From the NCBI RefSeq assembly GCF_014648435.1, contig NZ_BMRC01000038.1, forward strand, positions 1 through 64,000: 64,000 nt of DNA. The letters are read 5' to 3'. Source of the stretch: Nonomuraea spiralis. Its GTDB lineage: Bacteria > Actinomycetota > Actinomycetes > Streptosporangiales > Streptosporangiaceae. Numbering within the stretch: position 1 is the stretch's first letter; each line of letters begins with the position of its first letter. Both the position numbers and the translations under genes were made by a program. The notes under the pieces were generated by a model. The model did not search any database, was not told the DNA's origin, and saw only the letters and a program-made list of their open reading frames with translations. This document shows positions 55,401-63,438 of the stretch, piece after piece.

Positions 55401-56478
55401 CGTTCGCGAGCAGGCGTACCAGGGCGAGGGCGAGGTGCGCGCGCAGGCGGCCGGCGGGGCCGGCGAGGGAGAAGCCGAGCACCGACTCCGCCCGCGCGAT
55501 GCGGCCGGCCATCGAGCTGTGGTGCAGGTGCACCTCGGCGGCGGCGGCGCGTACGGACCCGGCCGCGCACAGCGCGCGGACCGCGAGCAGGTGATCCTCG
55601 CCCAGCCTGGCCATCGTCCGCACGTCGGCCAGCTCCGCGACGGCCGTGCCGGGCAGGTCGGCGAACAGCGCGAGGGCCCCGAGGTCGGTCCAGCGCACCA
55701 CCCGGTCGTGCGGGCCGGTGAAACGCAGCGCGGTGCGGGCCTTGGCCCACGACTCGGCGGCGTGCGAACCGGGCAGCTCGGGGCCGATGCCCACGCGCGA
55801 GCCCTCGGGCAGCTCGCCGTCCAAGGTGGTGGCCACGAGTACGGCCTGGGTGTCGCCGATCCTGGCGGCGCGTACACGATGGCCCATGGCCCGCAGCCCG
55901 CCCGCGGCCGGATCATGGGGGAGCCCCTGGGGCGGGGTGTGGGGGAGGTTCGGGGGCGGGACGTGGGGGGAGGCGAAGGCCAGGGCCTGGAGCGGGGCGG
56001 ACGGGGCGAACCCGAGCAGCCGCAGCGCCCGCGCCCGCTCCGCCTCGCCGGTCTCGGCCGAGAGCACCAGCTCGACCAGCGCCGGGTCCTGACCCTCGCG
56101 GGCCTGCGCGGCGGCGCGCTCCAAGGTCAGCTCGGCCGCCGCGGCGAACCGTTCGAGCACGATCTCGTCGAGGCCGTGCGCGGCGCCCTCGCGTTCCATC
56201 CACACGCTGCCCAGCCCGCCGCTCAGCTCCCTGACCTGCGACACCCCGACCTCGGGCGGGGCGGGCCGGCCGTCGGGCGCGACCCTGACGCGTTTGCCTG
56301 CGGCGGCGTCGAACAGGCCGGCCGGACACTGCGCCAGCCGCGCGGTGGCCGCGAGCAGCACCGGCACGGTCACGTGATCGCGCACCAGCGAGTCGAAGTA
56401 GGCGATGACCCGGACCGCGCTCTCGGCGTCGGCGTCGAGCGTGGACAGCCGGAGCAGAAGACCCTGCACGCCCTTCAC
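55378..56478 (-). CDS. PucR/CdaR-like transcriptional regulator
   Basis: 366 residues from a GTG. The C-terminal helix-turn-helix is LLAVRALCAAGSVRAAAAEV then HLHHSSMAGRIARAESVLGF and RLRAHLALALVRLL, the PucR/CdaR pattern; the central part (AESWAKARTALRFTGPHDRV, RWTDLGALALFADLPGTAVA) matches as well. The N-terminal sensor region carries a GAF-like LAAAELTLERAAAQ stretch but is not clearly PucR. It diverges from the acyl-CoA dehydrogenase operon with a 57-base gap containing site D, so it is a candidate regulator of that operon, though it is not a TetR-type protein. Confidence 0.75.
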   Translation of the reverse strand: MKGVQGLLLRLSTLDADAESAVRVIAYFDSLVRDHVTVPVLLAATARLAQCPAGLFDAAAGKRVRVAPDGRPAPPEVGVSQVRELSGGLGSVWMEREGAAHGLDEIVLERFAAAAELTLERAAAQAREGQDPALVELVLSAETGEAERARALRLLGFAPSAPLQALAFASPHVPPPNLPHTPPQGLPHDPAAGGLRAMGHRVRAARIGDTQAVLVATTLDGELPEGSRVGIGPELPGSHAAESWAKARTALRFTGPHDRVVRWTDLGALALFADLPGTAVAELADVRTMARLGEDHLLAVRALCAAGSVRAAAAEVHLHHSSMAGRIARAESVLGFSLAGPAGRLRAHLALALVRLLANATTGTPA

Positions 56479-56510
56479 AATAGGCGCGCGGGCGGCGGCC
56501 TGGCCAGGCG

Positions 56511-56527
56511 ACCAAGCGTGCGCTAGG
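56511..56527 (+). promoter_or_regulatory. Shared 17-bp motif, site D, overlapping the -10
   Basis: ACCAAGCGTGCGCTAGG differs from site C at one base. It overlaps TAGGTT (56524-56529), the probable -10, which is six bases before the GTG at 56536, so the mRNA may be leaderless and the site would directly control polymerase binding. Confidence 0.65.
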
Positions 56528-56535
56528 TTGGTTTC

Positions 56536-57636
56536 GTGGATCTCGACTTCTCCCCGGCCGAGCTGGACTTCCGCGCCGAGGTTCGCGACTGGCTGGCCGC
56601 CCACGTGCCGGAACGGCTCCCGCCCATGGACGGCCCCGAGGGCTTCGAGGCGCACCGCGCCTGGGAGGCGCTGCTGGCCGGCGAGCGGCTGTCGGTCGTC
56701 TCCTGGCCCCGCGAGTACGGCGGCCGCGGCGCGTCCCTGATCGAATGGCTGATCTTCGAGGAGGAGTACTGGGCCGCCGGAGCCCCCGCCCGCGTCAGCC
56801 AGAACGGCATCTTCCTCCTCGCCCCGAGCCTCATGCGGTTCGGCACCCCCGAGCAGCGGCGGCGCTGGCTGCCCCGGATGGCGGCGGCCGAGGACGTCTG
56901 GGCGCAGGCGTGGTCCGAACCCGAGGCCGGCAGCGACCTCGCCGCGCTCACCGCCCGCGCCGAACGCGCCGACGGCGGCTGGCGCCTGTACGGCCACAAG
57001 ACCTGGAGCTCCCGGGCCGCCCACGCCTCCCACGGCTTCGGCCTCTTCCGCACCTCCGGCGCGCGGCACAAGGGCCTGACGTACTTCCTGTTCCCCCTGG
57101 ACGAGGTCGCCGTACGGCCGATCGCGCAGCTCGACGGCCTGCCCGGGTTCGCCGAGCTGCACTTCGACGGCGTGTTCGCGGACGACTCCATGGTGCTCGG
57201 CGAACCCGGCGACGGCTGGCGGATCGCGATGGCCACCACCTCCTCCGAACGCGGCCTGACCCTGCGCAGCCCCGGCCGCTTCCTGGCCACCGCCGACCGG
57301 CTCGTCGAGCTTGCCAGGGACGCCGACCCCGCCCTCGCCGACCAGGTCGCGCGCTGCTGGACGGCGGCCGAGGCGTACCGGCTGCACACCTTCGCCACCG
57401 CCCGCCGGATCATGGCCGGGGCCGAGATCGGGGCCGCGGCCAGCATGGGCAAGGTCTTCTGGTCGGAGCTGGACCTGCGCATGCACGAGCTGGCCATGGA
57501 ACTGCTCGGCGACCGCGCCGGCGGCACGGACTGGCTGGACGGCTTCCTGTTCTCGCTGGCCGGGCCCATCTACGCGGGCACGAACGAGATCCAGCGCAAC
57601 ATCATCGCCGAGCGTGTCCTGGGCCTGCCCCGCTGA
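56536..57636 (+). CDS. Acyl-CoA dehydrogenase
   Basis: 366 residues from a GTG. MDLDFSPAELDFRAEVRDWL and the FAD-binding loop VWAQAWSEPEAGSDLAALTA (with AQAWSEP in place of CFAxTEP), then LDGLPGFAELHFDGVFADDS and the C-terminal GPIYAGTNEIQRNIIAERVL, typical of acyl-CoA dehydrogenases of the FadE type. It puts a double bond into an acyl-CoA with FAD as cofactor, passing electrons to ETF. It is the first gene of a three-gene operon with a shorter ACAD and an LLM oxidoreductase, under site D. Confidence 0.87.
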   Translation: MDLDFSPAELDFRAEVRDWLAAHVPERLPPMDGPEGFEAHRAWEALLAGERLSVVSWPREYGGRGASLIEWLIFEEEYWAAGAPARVSQNGIFLLAPSLMRFGTPEQRRRWLPRMAAAEDVWAQAWSEPEAGSDLAALTARAERADGGWRLYGHKTWSSRAAHASHGFGLFRTSGARHKGLTYFLFPLDEVAVRPIAQLDGLPGFAELHFDGVFADDSMVLGEPGDGWRIAMATTSSERGLTLRSPGRFLATADRLVELARDADPALADQVARCWTAAEAYRLHTFATARRIMAGAEIGAAASMGKVFWSELDLRMHELAMELLGDRAGGTDWLDGFLFSLAGPIYAGTNEIQRNIIAERVLGLPR

Positions 57637-57655
57637 GTCCTCTGGAGTCGCCCTC

Positions 57656-58639
57656 ATGCACTTCGCCTTCACCGACGAGCAACTCGCCCTGGGCGCGACC
57701 GTACGCGACGTGCTGCGGGCGCACTGCCCGCCCGGCGCGCTGCGGACCGAACGCCGTCCCGCCTGGGACCAGCTCGCCGAGCTGGGCTTCTTCGGGTTGC
57801 TCCTGCCGCCGGAGCTGGACGGGCTCGGGCTCGGCCTGACCGACGTGCTGCCCGCCGTCGAGGAGACCGGGCGGGCGTGCCTGCCGGGGCCGGTCGTGCA
57901 GACCGCCGTGGCGGCGGCGTTCCTGGTGCCGCGCGTCCCCAAGCTCGCCTCGGGGGCCGTGTGCGTGGGCGTGTTGTTGCCGGGGGAGACGTACGCGGCC
58001 GACGCCGATCTCGCCGACGTGCTCGTCGTGGCGCGTACCGGGAGTGCGGCCCGGGTGTTTCCCGGGCACGCGGCGCGGCTCGCGGCCAGGCCGGGGGTGG
58101 ACCCGTGCCGGCCGCTGTTCGACGTCGCCGTGGAACCGTCCGGCCAGGACGACCTCGCGGCGCCCGGCGCGGACCGGGTCGCGCTCGCGGCGCGGGCCGT
58201 CACGGTCGCGACCGCCGCCCAGCTCGTCGGGGTCGCGCGGGAGCTGCTCGCGGTCTCGGTGTCGTACGCGCGGGTCAGGAGGCAGTTCGGGGCGGCGATC
58301 GGGTCCTTCCAGGCCGTCCGGCACAAGCTCGCCGACGTGGCGGTGGCCGTCGAGTTCGCCGCGCCGCTGGTGCACCGGGCGGCGCTGTCCGTGGACCGGT
58401 CCGCGCCCACCGCCGAGCGGGACGTCAGCGCCGCCAAGGCCGCGGCCGGCGAGGCGGCGACGCTGGCCGCCCGGGTCGCGCTCCAGACCCACGGGGCGAT
58501 CGGCTACACCGAGGAGCTGGACCTGCGGTTCTGGCTCGCGCGCGCCTGGTCGCTGTTGGCCGCGTACGGCGGCGCCGCCCTCCACCGCGAACGCGTGCGC
58601 GCCTCCCTGCTCGGCGGCGACCTGCGGAGGAACCCGTGA
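57656..58639 (+). CDS. Acyl-CoA dehydrogenase, short form
   Basis: 327 residues, shorter than its neighbour. MHFAFTDEQLALGATVRDVL and LGFFGLLLPPELDGLGLGLT at the N-terminus, and ARVRRQFGAAIGSFQAVRHK and VALQTHGAIGYTEELDLRFW at the C-terminus, place it in the ACAD family. The middle domain is reduced and the typical FAD loop is not clear. In mycobacterial steroid and fatty acid pathways, two unequal ACAD genes in tandem often encode a heterotetramer with one active type of subunit, which may apply here (inference). The gap to the first ACAD is 19 bases and its stop overlaps the LLM start. Confidence 0.82.
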   Translation: MHFAFTDEQLALGATVRDVLRAHCPPGALRTERRPAWDQLAELGFFGLLLPPELDGLGLGLTDVLPAVEETGRACLPGPVVQTAVAAAFLVPRVPKLASGAVCVGVLLPGETYAADADLADVLVVARTGSAARVFPGHAARLAARPGVDPCRPLFDVAVEPSGQDDLAAPGADRVALAARAVTVATAAQLVGVARELLAVSVSYARVRRQFGAAIGSFQAVRHKLADVAVAVEFAAPLVHRAALSVDRSAPTAERDVSAAKAAAGEAATLAARVALQTHGAIGYTEELDLRFWLARAWSLLAAYGGAALHRERVRASLLGGDLRRNP

Positions 58640-59448
58640 AGTACGGCGTCCCGCTCGGCCTGCTGCACCCGGACGCCTGGAAGGACGTGGCCGTGGCCGC
58701 CGACGAGCTGGGGTTCGAGTCGGTGTGGCTGCCCGAGCACCTGGTGTTCGCCACCGACCTGTCGCTCGCGGTCTACCCGGGGACCGAGGATCCCGGCATC
58801 AAGCCGACGACGCCGCTGTTCGACGCCCCGGCCTACCTGTGCTGGCTGGCCGGGCTCACCACCCGCGTCCGGCTCGGCACCGCCGTGTACCTGCCGGCCC
58901 TGCGCCACCCGTTCGTCGTGGCCCGCGCGTTCGCCACCCTGGACGTGCTCTCCGGCGGGCGGGCCGTCTGCGGGGTCGGCGCCGGCTGGTACCAGGGGGA
59001 GTGGACGGCGGCCGGGCTGCCCTTCGAGACCCGCGGCGCCCGGCTGGACGAGGCCATCGAGGTGATCAGGCGGCTCTGGACCGAACCCGTCGTCGCGCAC
59101 TCAGGGCGGTTCTACCGGTTTCCCGAGGTCGCCTTCGAGCCCAAGCCCGTACAGGGGCGGCTGCCGGTGCTGGCCGGCGGGGAGTCGGCCGCGGCGCTGC
59201 GCCGGGCGGCCCGGCTGTGCGACGGGTGGATCAGCATGCCGCACACGATCGAGTCGATCAGGCCGCAGGTGGCGCGGCTGGGGGCGGGGGTGCCGGTCAC
59301 CGCCCACGCGTACGCGCTGGCCTCTCCCCGGGAGGTGGCCGACTGGGTGGAGCTGGGGGTGGAACGGCTCATCGTCCGCCCATGGACGCGCAGCCGCGAC
59401 GCGGTCACCCGCCTGGCCGCCTTCGCCGCGGAGTACGGGGTGGGCTGA
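58636..59448 (+). CDS. LLM class F420-dependent oxidoreductase
   Basis: 270 residues from a GTG overlapping the ACAD stop (GTGA). MKYGVPLGLLHPDAWKDVAV, ELGFESVWLPEHLVFATDLS, RVRLGTAVYLPALRHPFVVA, LSGGRAVCGVGAGWYQGEWT and GGESAAALRRAARLCDGWIS are LLM/F420-type. The closest of the other LLM genes in layout are those at 33788 and 35988. It completes the operon under site D. The reaction is unknown. Confidence 0.85.
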   Translation: MKYGVPLGLLHPDAWKDVAVAADELGFESVWLPEHLVFATDLSLAVYPGTEDPGIKPTTPLFDAPAYLCWLAGLTTRVRLGTAVYLPALRHPFVVARAFATLDVLSGGRAVCGVGAGWYQGEWTAAGLPFETRGARLDEAIEVIRRLWTEPVVAHSGRFYRFPEVAFEPKPVQGRLPVLAGGESAAALRRAARLCDGWISMPHTIESIRPQVARLGAGVPVTAHAYALASPREVADWVELGVERLIVRPWTRSRDAVTRLAAFAAEYGVG

Positions 59449-59468
59449 CGGCGGTGGTGTCCGCCAGG

Positions 59469-61316
59469 TCAGGCCGGTCGGCGTCCCCAGTCGGGTGTGG
59501 TGAGGATTTCGCGGGTGCGGTGGCGGCGGCCCCTGAGGGGGGCGTCCTGGACGAAGGTCTCGACGGTGACCGTCTGCGCGGTGGCGGTCGTGGCGCGCCG
59601 GTGGCGGCGGCCGCGCGGGGCGAGGTCGTCCCAGAAGGGCGTGGGCTCGGGGAGGTACGGGTCGGTGGGTGCCTCGGGGCGGCGCCGACGGCCCCGGTAG
59701 GTCGCCCCGATCCCGGACGCCTCGGCGGAACGCGGCGTCGCCCGCGTACGAGGGGCGGGGGAGAAGGCGCTGAAGCTGCTGGACGCCGGGGGAAGCGAGA
59801 TCGGGACCAGCGGGCCGGTGTCGAAGGTGGGCTCGAAGGGCGCGGTGCCGGGCGCGGGCCGGAACGCCGCGCTGTCCAACCGCCGCGGCGGCGCCATCGG
59901 ATCACTGAACGCCTCGAACCCCTCCTCGGAGAGGTTGGCGGCGACCTCGAAGCCGGGCGCCGGGACGGCCTCATGGAGGTTGGCGGCGGTGCGGCGGAGG
60001 GGGGCCGGGTGGGGGTGCTCGGGGTGTGCCTTCGAGGGGCGGCGGCGGGCGCCTGCGGCGTGGGAGCCTCGCCTGCGACGTGAGCCGGGCGCGGGGACCG
60101 CGCCGCCGGTACGACGGCCCTCTCCGGAGCCTCCGCCCGAGAGGCCGGGCTCCAAGGAGATGACACCCAAGGCGTCGCGCACCCTGAGTTCGCCCGCCGA
60201 AGTGGTGCCCACGCCGGTGGTGAGGCCCGCGGTGGTGTCCGCTGTGGTGTCCGCTGTGATGTCCGTGCCGATGGTGAGGCCCGCGACGGTGGGGGTCGGG
60301 GCGGGCGCGGTTGTCGCGGTTCTCAAGCGGGCCGGGGGTGGGGTGAGCTTCAGGGAGGCGTTGGCGGGGCGAAGGCGGGATTGGCGGGTCTTGGCGAGGG
60401 CGAGGAGGGCCAGGGCGGCGATCAGGGCCGAGCCGACCAGCGTCGGCGAGCCGATCGTGGACAGCGAGCCGGACGAGGAGGCGTCCACGAGGGTGGGGAG
60501 GGGCTCGGCGGTGGCGGCCGTGGTGTCGGCGGTCGTCGCCTTCGCGTGCTTGGACTTCTGCCCCGACCGCCCGGCCGCCGCCGTCGGTACGGGCGCCGTC
60601 TCGGGGGAGGCGGCAGGCGAGGGTACGGCGGGAGACCCGGAAGGCGAGGTCGCCGTGGCCTTGGCGGGCCGCTCGGCGGTGTGCTTCGGACGGGCGGCCA
60701 GCGGGGCCGAGGCCGGACGTTCCTGCTCGACGTGCGGGATCAGGGAGCTGAGGGAGTCCTCGGGGAGTTGGAGCGTTCCGACGTCGGTGCCGGGCCTGGC
60801 GGGCATCGCCGCCTGCTCGTCGGCCCGCTTCTGGGCCGCCTCCTCCTCCAGGCGGGCCTTGATGCGCTCGGGGTAGCCGTAGCCGACGACCTTGCCGGTG
60901 TCACGTTCCTTGCGCTTGGCGACGCCGCCGTCGATGTTGCCCTCGATGGTGAGGATCTTGTCGCCCCGGACCGCGGTGACGATGCCGACGTGGTCGATGC
61001 CGTCGATCTCGCCGGACCCGCTCCAGTCGTAGAAGACGAAAGCGCCTGGCTTGGGCGTCTTGCCCCAGGCACCCTGTGCCTTGAACCATTCGGCGTGCCG
61101 TACGGTCCAGGCGAACTGCCCGATCCATTCCTGGTAGCCGAGCTTGTGCGCGGCCCAGGAGAGGTACATGTCACACCAGGGTGCGGCGGAGTAGTCGGCG
61201 TCGAACTCGACGGTCTTGCCGTACCAGTCGCCGAACTTGGTGTACGCGCCGGCCTTCTCGGAGTAGCCCAGCTGGCTTTCGAGCAGGTCGATGTACTTCT
61301 GCATCTCTGGCGTCAT
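59469..61316 (-). CDS. CHAP-domain protein with one membrane helix and long low-complexity tail
   Basis: 615 residues. The N-terminal CHAP (NlpC/P60-like) domain, about 5-150, has the catalytic Cys in APWCDMYLSWAAHKLGYQEW and His in GIDHVGIVTAVRGDKILTIE, with AFVFYDWSG and GNIDGGVAKRKERDTGKVVG. There is no signal peptide before it. A helical region (RIKARLEEEAAQKRADEQAA) and a Pro/Ala/Thr-rich part follow, then a single hydrophobic helix (LVGSALIAALALLALAK, about 293-310). The last 300 residues are Pro/Thr/Arg-rich, with three 12-base repeats encoding TADTT units near 60235-60270. CHAP enzymes cut peptidoglycan cross-bridges or peptide stems. The ATG is one of several possible starts; a TTG 27 bases upstream is in frame. 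Confidence 0.72.
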   Translation of the reverse strand: MTPEMQKYIDLLESQLGYSEKAGAYTKFGDWYGKTVEFDADYSAAPWCDMYLSWAAHKLGYQEWIGQFAWTVRHAEWFKAQGAWGKTPKPGAFVFYDWSGSGEIDGIDHVGIVTAVRGDKILTIEGNIDGGVAKRKERDTGKVVGYGYPERIKARLEEEAAQKRADEQAAMPARPGTDVGTLQLPEDSLSSLIPHVEQERPASAPLAARPKHTAERPAKATATSPSGSPAVPSPAASPETAPVPTAAAGRSGQKSKHAKATTADTTAATAEPLPTLVDASSSGSLSTIGSPTLVGSALIAALALLALAKTRQSRLRPANASLKLTPPPARLRTATTAPAPTPTVAGLTIGTDITADTTADTTAGLTTGVGTTSAGELRVRDALGVISLEPGLSGGGSGEGRRTGGAVPAPGSRRRRGSHAAGARRRPSKAHPEHPHPAPLRRTAANLHEAVPAPGFEVAANLSEEGFEAFSDPMAPPRRLDSAAFRPAPGTAPFEPTFDTGPLVPISLPPASSSFSAFSPAPRTRATPRSAEASGIGATYRGRRRRPEAPTDPYLPEPTPFWDDLAPRGRRHRRATTATAQTVTVETFVQDAPLRGRRHRTREILTTPDWGRRPA

Positions 61317-61548
61317 GGAAGTATGGGGGAACCTTCCGGGCAAGATCCGGATTTATCCACGCATACCGGGGTACGGCGGGGTACCCCGGGATACATGCGA
61401 CAAAGCCGGAGACCTGTTGTCTTCCGTGCTGAGCGAGGTTACCGCTTCGTGACCAAGGTCAAGCACACCCCAAGAGAGGGCAAAGACACCACCAGGCGCA
61501 TAATCCCAGTTCAGCCCTGCCGCCAGGACTGTCTAGAACAGGCGATTT
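61317..61548 (-). promoter_or_regulatory. Long 5' leader of the CHAP gene with an upstream hairpin
   Basis: About 230 bases with no gene. Read on the minus strand it has TTGACC (61457-61462) and TAACCT (61436-61441) with 15-base spacing as a possible promoter. A long GC hairpin lies about 50 bases before the ATG: GTACCCCGG-type arms around CCGCC (about 61365-61392, one bulge). The hairpin could affect translation or mRNA stability. I could not match a known riboswitch. Confidence 0.4.
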
Positions 61549-61584
61549 AAGAAGAAAAGAGCCGAGTGCGGCATCAACCGGCTC
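61549..61584 (-). terminator. Intrinsic terminator of the SDR gene
   Basis: On the minus strand GAGCCG and CGGCTC enclose a 14-base loop and run directly into TTTTCTTCTT, a good T-run for this genome. It lies about 45 bases after the SDR stop codon. Confidence 0.75.
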
Positions 61585-61629
61585 GAACGCCATCGTGGCA
61601 CCGCCACCCGGTACGACAGACCCGCAGGC

Positions 61630-62403
61630 TCAGGCGGCGGGGACGCTGGCGACGAGCCCGCCGTCCACGACCAGGTCCTGCCCGGTGATGTAGGCGGCCT
61701 CGTCAGAGGCCAGGAACGCCACCGCCGCCGCGACGTTGTCGGCGTGACCGATGGCGCCGAGCGGTACCTGGGCCGAGTTGTGCGCCGCGCTCTCCGGGTC
61801 GGGGTTGGCGTCGCGGTACATCTCGGTGTCGATGTAACCCGGGCTGACCGAGTTGACCCTGATGCCGCGCGGCGCGAGGTCGGCGCCCAGTGTCCGGGCG
61901 AGGTTGTGGACGGCTGCCTTGCTGGCGGAGTACACGGAGGCGACGGACAGCCCGCGATACAGCGTCCAGGACGCGTTGATGACGATCGCGCTGCCGTCCC
62001 GCATCAGCGGCAGCGCCTTCTGGACGGTGAAGAAGACGCCCTTGAAGTTGACGCCGACGGTGTGGTCGAACTCCGCCTCGGTGATCTCGGCGCTCGGCTT
62101 GAACACGCCCACGCCGGCGTTCGCGAAGACCGCGTCCAGGCCGCCGCGCCAGGTTTCGATCCGCCGCATCAGAAGGTCGAGGTCCGCCGGGGAGGCGACG
62201 TCGGCTCGAACCGCGAGCACCCGGCCCGAGCCGGACTCCGGCAGGGCGTCCGTCAAGCGGGCGGCCGCGGTGTCGAGACGGACCTGGTCGCGTCCGCTGA
62301 TGACGACGTACGCGCCTTCGTCCAGGAGCCGCTGCGCCGTGGCGAAGCCCATGCCACTGGCACCGCCGGTGATCAAAACTGTCTTGTTCAGGAATCGGTT
62401 CAT
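61630..62403 (-). CDS. SDR family oxidoreductase
   Basis: 257 residues, classical short-chain dehydrogenase. The NAD(P) motif is TVLITGGASGMGFATAQRLL, the NNAG-type strand is AVFANAGVGVFKPS, the catalytic Ser is in IVINASWTLYRGLSV, and Tyr/Lys in VYSASKAAVHNLARTLGADL; PGYIDTEMY and ITGQDLVVDGGLV close the fold. The substrate is unknown. It lies next to an XRE/MmyB-like regulator on the same strand; in related clusters such regulators often control an SDR gene. A terminator follows. Confidence 0.87.
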   Translation of the reverse strand: MNRFLNKTVLITGGASGMGFATAQRLLDEGAYVVISGRDQVRLDTAAARLTDALPESGSGRVLAVRADVASPADLDLLMRRIETWRGGLDAVFANAGVGVFKPSAEITEAEFDHTVGVNFKGVFFTVQKALPLMRDGSAIVINASWTLYRGLSVASVYSASKAAVHNLARTLGADLAPRGIRVNSVSPGYIDTEMYRDANPDPESAAHNSAQVPLGAIGHADNVAAAVAFLASDEAAYITGQDLVVDGGLVASVPAA

Positions 62404-62472
62404 GCGGCAATCCTCAAGCGGATCGTCCGTTTCCTACAGTTCCGGCCGAACCTAGGTCTGGCACCACCACCT

Positions 62473-63315
62473 TCAGGCGCTCGCCATCAGCTCGGACAGC
62501 CGCGCCCCGGTGGCGGTGCCCGGCTGCGGCGTGTGCAGCATCAGCCGGTGTCCTGGCCGGTCGGGCAACGACAGTGACCGGTACTCGAAGACCAGCTCAC
62601 CGGTCTCCGGTGTGTGGACGACCTTGACGCCCTCGGTCGCTTCGCCGATCGGATGCTCGGCCCAGATCTCGGCGAAGGAAGGACTCGCGGCGCACATGTC
62701 GGCGGCCAGCCTGCCGAATTCCGGGTCGTCCGGGTAGCGGGCCGCGTCGGCGCGGAACTGGCCGACGATCGCCCGGGCCGCGTCCTCCCAGTGGGACAGC
62801 GAGGAGCGGAAGCGGGCGTTGGTGAAGAAGCTCACCAGGCAGTTGTGGTCGCGGTCCGAGTAGCCGAACACCAGGTGCGCGGCGCGGTTGACGGCGACCA
62901 GGTTCCAGTGCCGGTCGAGGATGTAGGCCGGGGACGGGAGCCAGCCGTCGATCAGCCGCCGCAACTCCGCCGAGACCGGCCGGTCCGACGGCTCGGCCTG
63001 GGGCGGGTTGAGCCCGGCGAGCAGGTACAGATGATCGCGCTCCGCCGTGTCGAAACGCAGCACCCGCGCGACGGCGTCCAAGACCCCGGCCGAGACGTGG
63101 ATCTCCCGCCCCTGCTCCAGCCAGGTGTACCAGGACACCCCTACCCCCGCTAGCACCGCCACCTCCTCGCGCCGCAGCCCCTTGGCGCGACGGCCGGAGC
63201 CGGCGGGCATGCCGACGTCGTACGGAGTCAGCCTGGCCCTGCGCGACCTCAGGAACTCGCGGATCTCGGCACTGCGCCGTTGCCGGGCCTCTACCGGAAG
63301 TCGGGAAATATCCAC
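62473..63315 (-). CDS. XRE family regulator with MmyB-like ligand domain
   Basis: 280 residues from a GTG. The helix-turn-helix is RAKGLRREEVAVLAGVGVSW then YTWLEQGREIHVSAGVLDAV, the standard pattern of this group; the C-terminal MmyB-like domain has YILDRHWNLVAVNRAAHLVF and the SFAEIWAEHPIGEATEGVKV-type region. Some members bind fatty acid-like ligands. A TACGAT -10 on the minus strand lies six bases before the GTG, so the transcript may be leaderless; longer in-frame starts upstream have no Shine-Dalgarno. The SDR gene downstream on the same strand is the likely target. Confidence 0.85.
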   Translation of the reverse strand: MDISRLPVEARQRRSAEIREFLRSRRARLTPYDVGMPAGSGRRAKGLRREEVAVLAGVGVSWYTWLEQGREIHVSAGVLDAVARVLRFDTAERDHLYLLAGLNPPQAEPSDRPVSAELRRLIDGWLPSPAYILDRHWNLVAVNRAAHLVFGYSDRDHNCLVSFFTNARFRSSLSHWEDAARAIVGQFRADAARYPDDPEFGRLAADMCAASPSFAEIWAEHPIGEATEGVKVVHTPETGELVFEYRSLSLPDRPGHRLMLHTPQPGTATGARLSELMASA

Positions 63316-63438
63316 TCGCCCATCGTAGGAGCCTCTGACCGGCCCCTTCGTCCTGCCGACGCTCTGACGGCGGAGTCGCCGGATGTGGCATCCGTGTCCG
63401 GCCACGACACGCCGTTGATCAACACTTCGCGGCAGACC

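Noticed and set aside
61317..61548. A c-di-AMP (ydaO-type) riboswitch before the CHAP gene
   Set aside because: The position before a wall hydrolase and the stretch GGTAACCTCG looked promising, but the conserved GGGGACC and CCGAACCCGUCAGC blocks of that riboswitch are missing. A covariance-model search (Rfam RF00379) would decide; a clear hit would reverse this.
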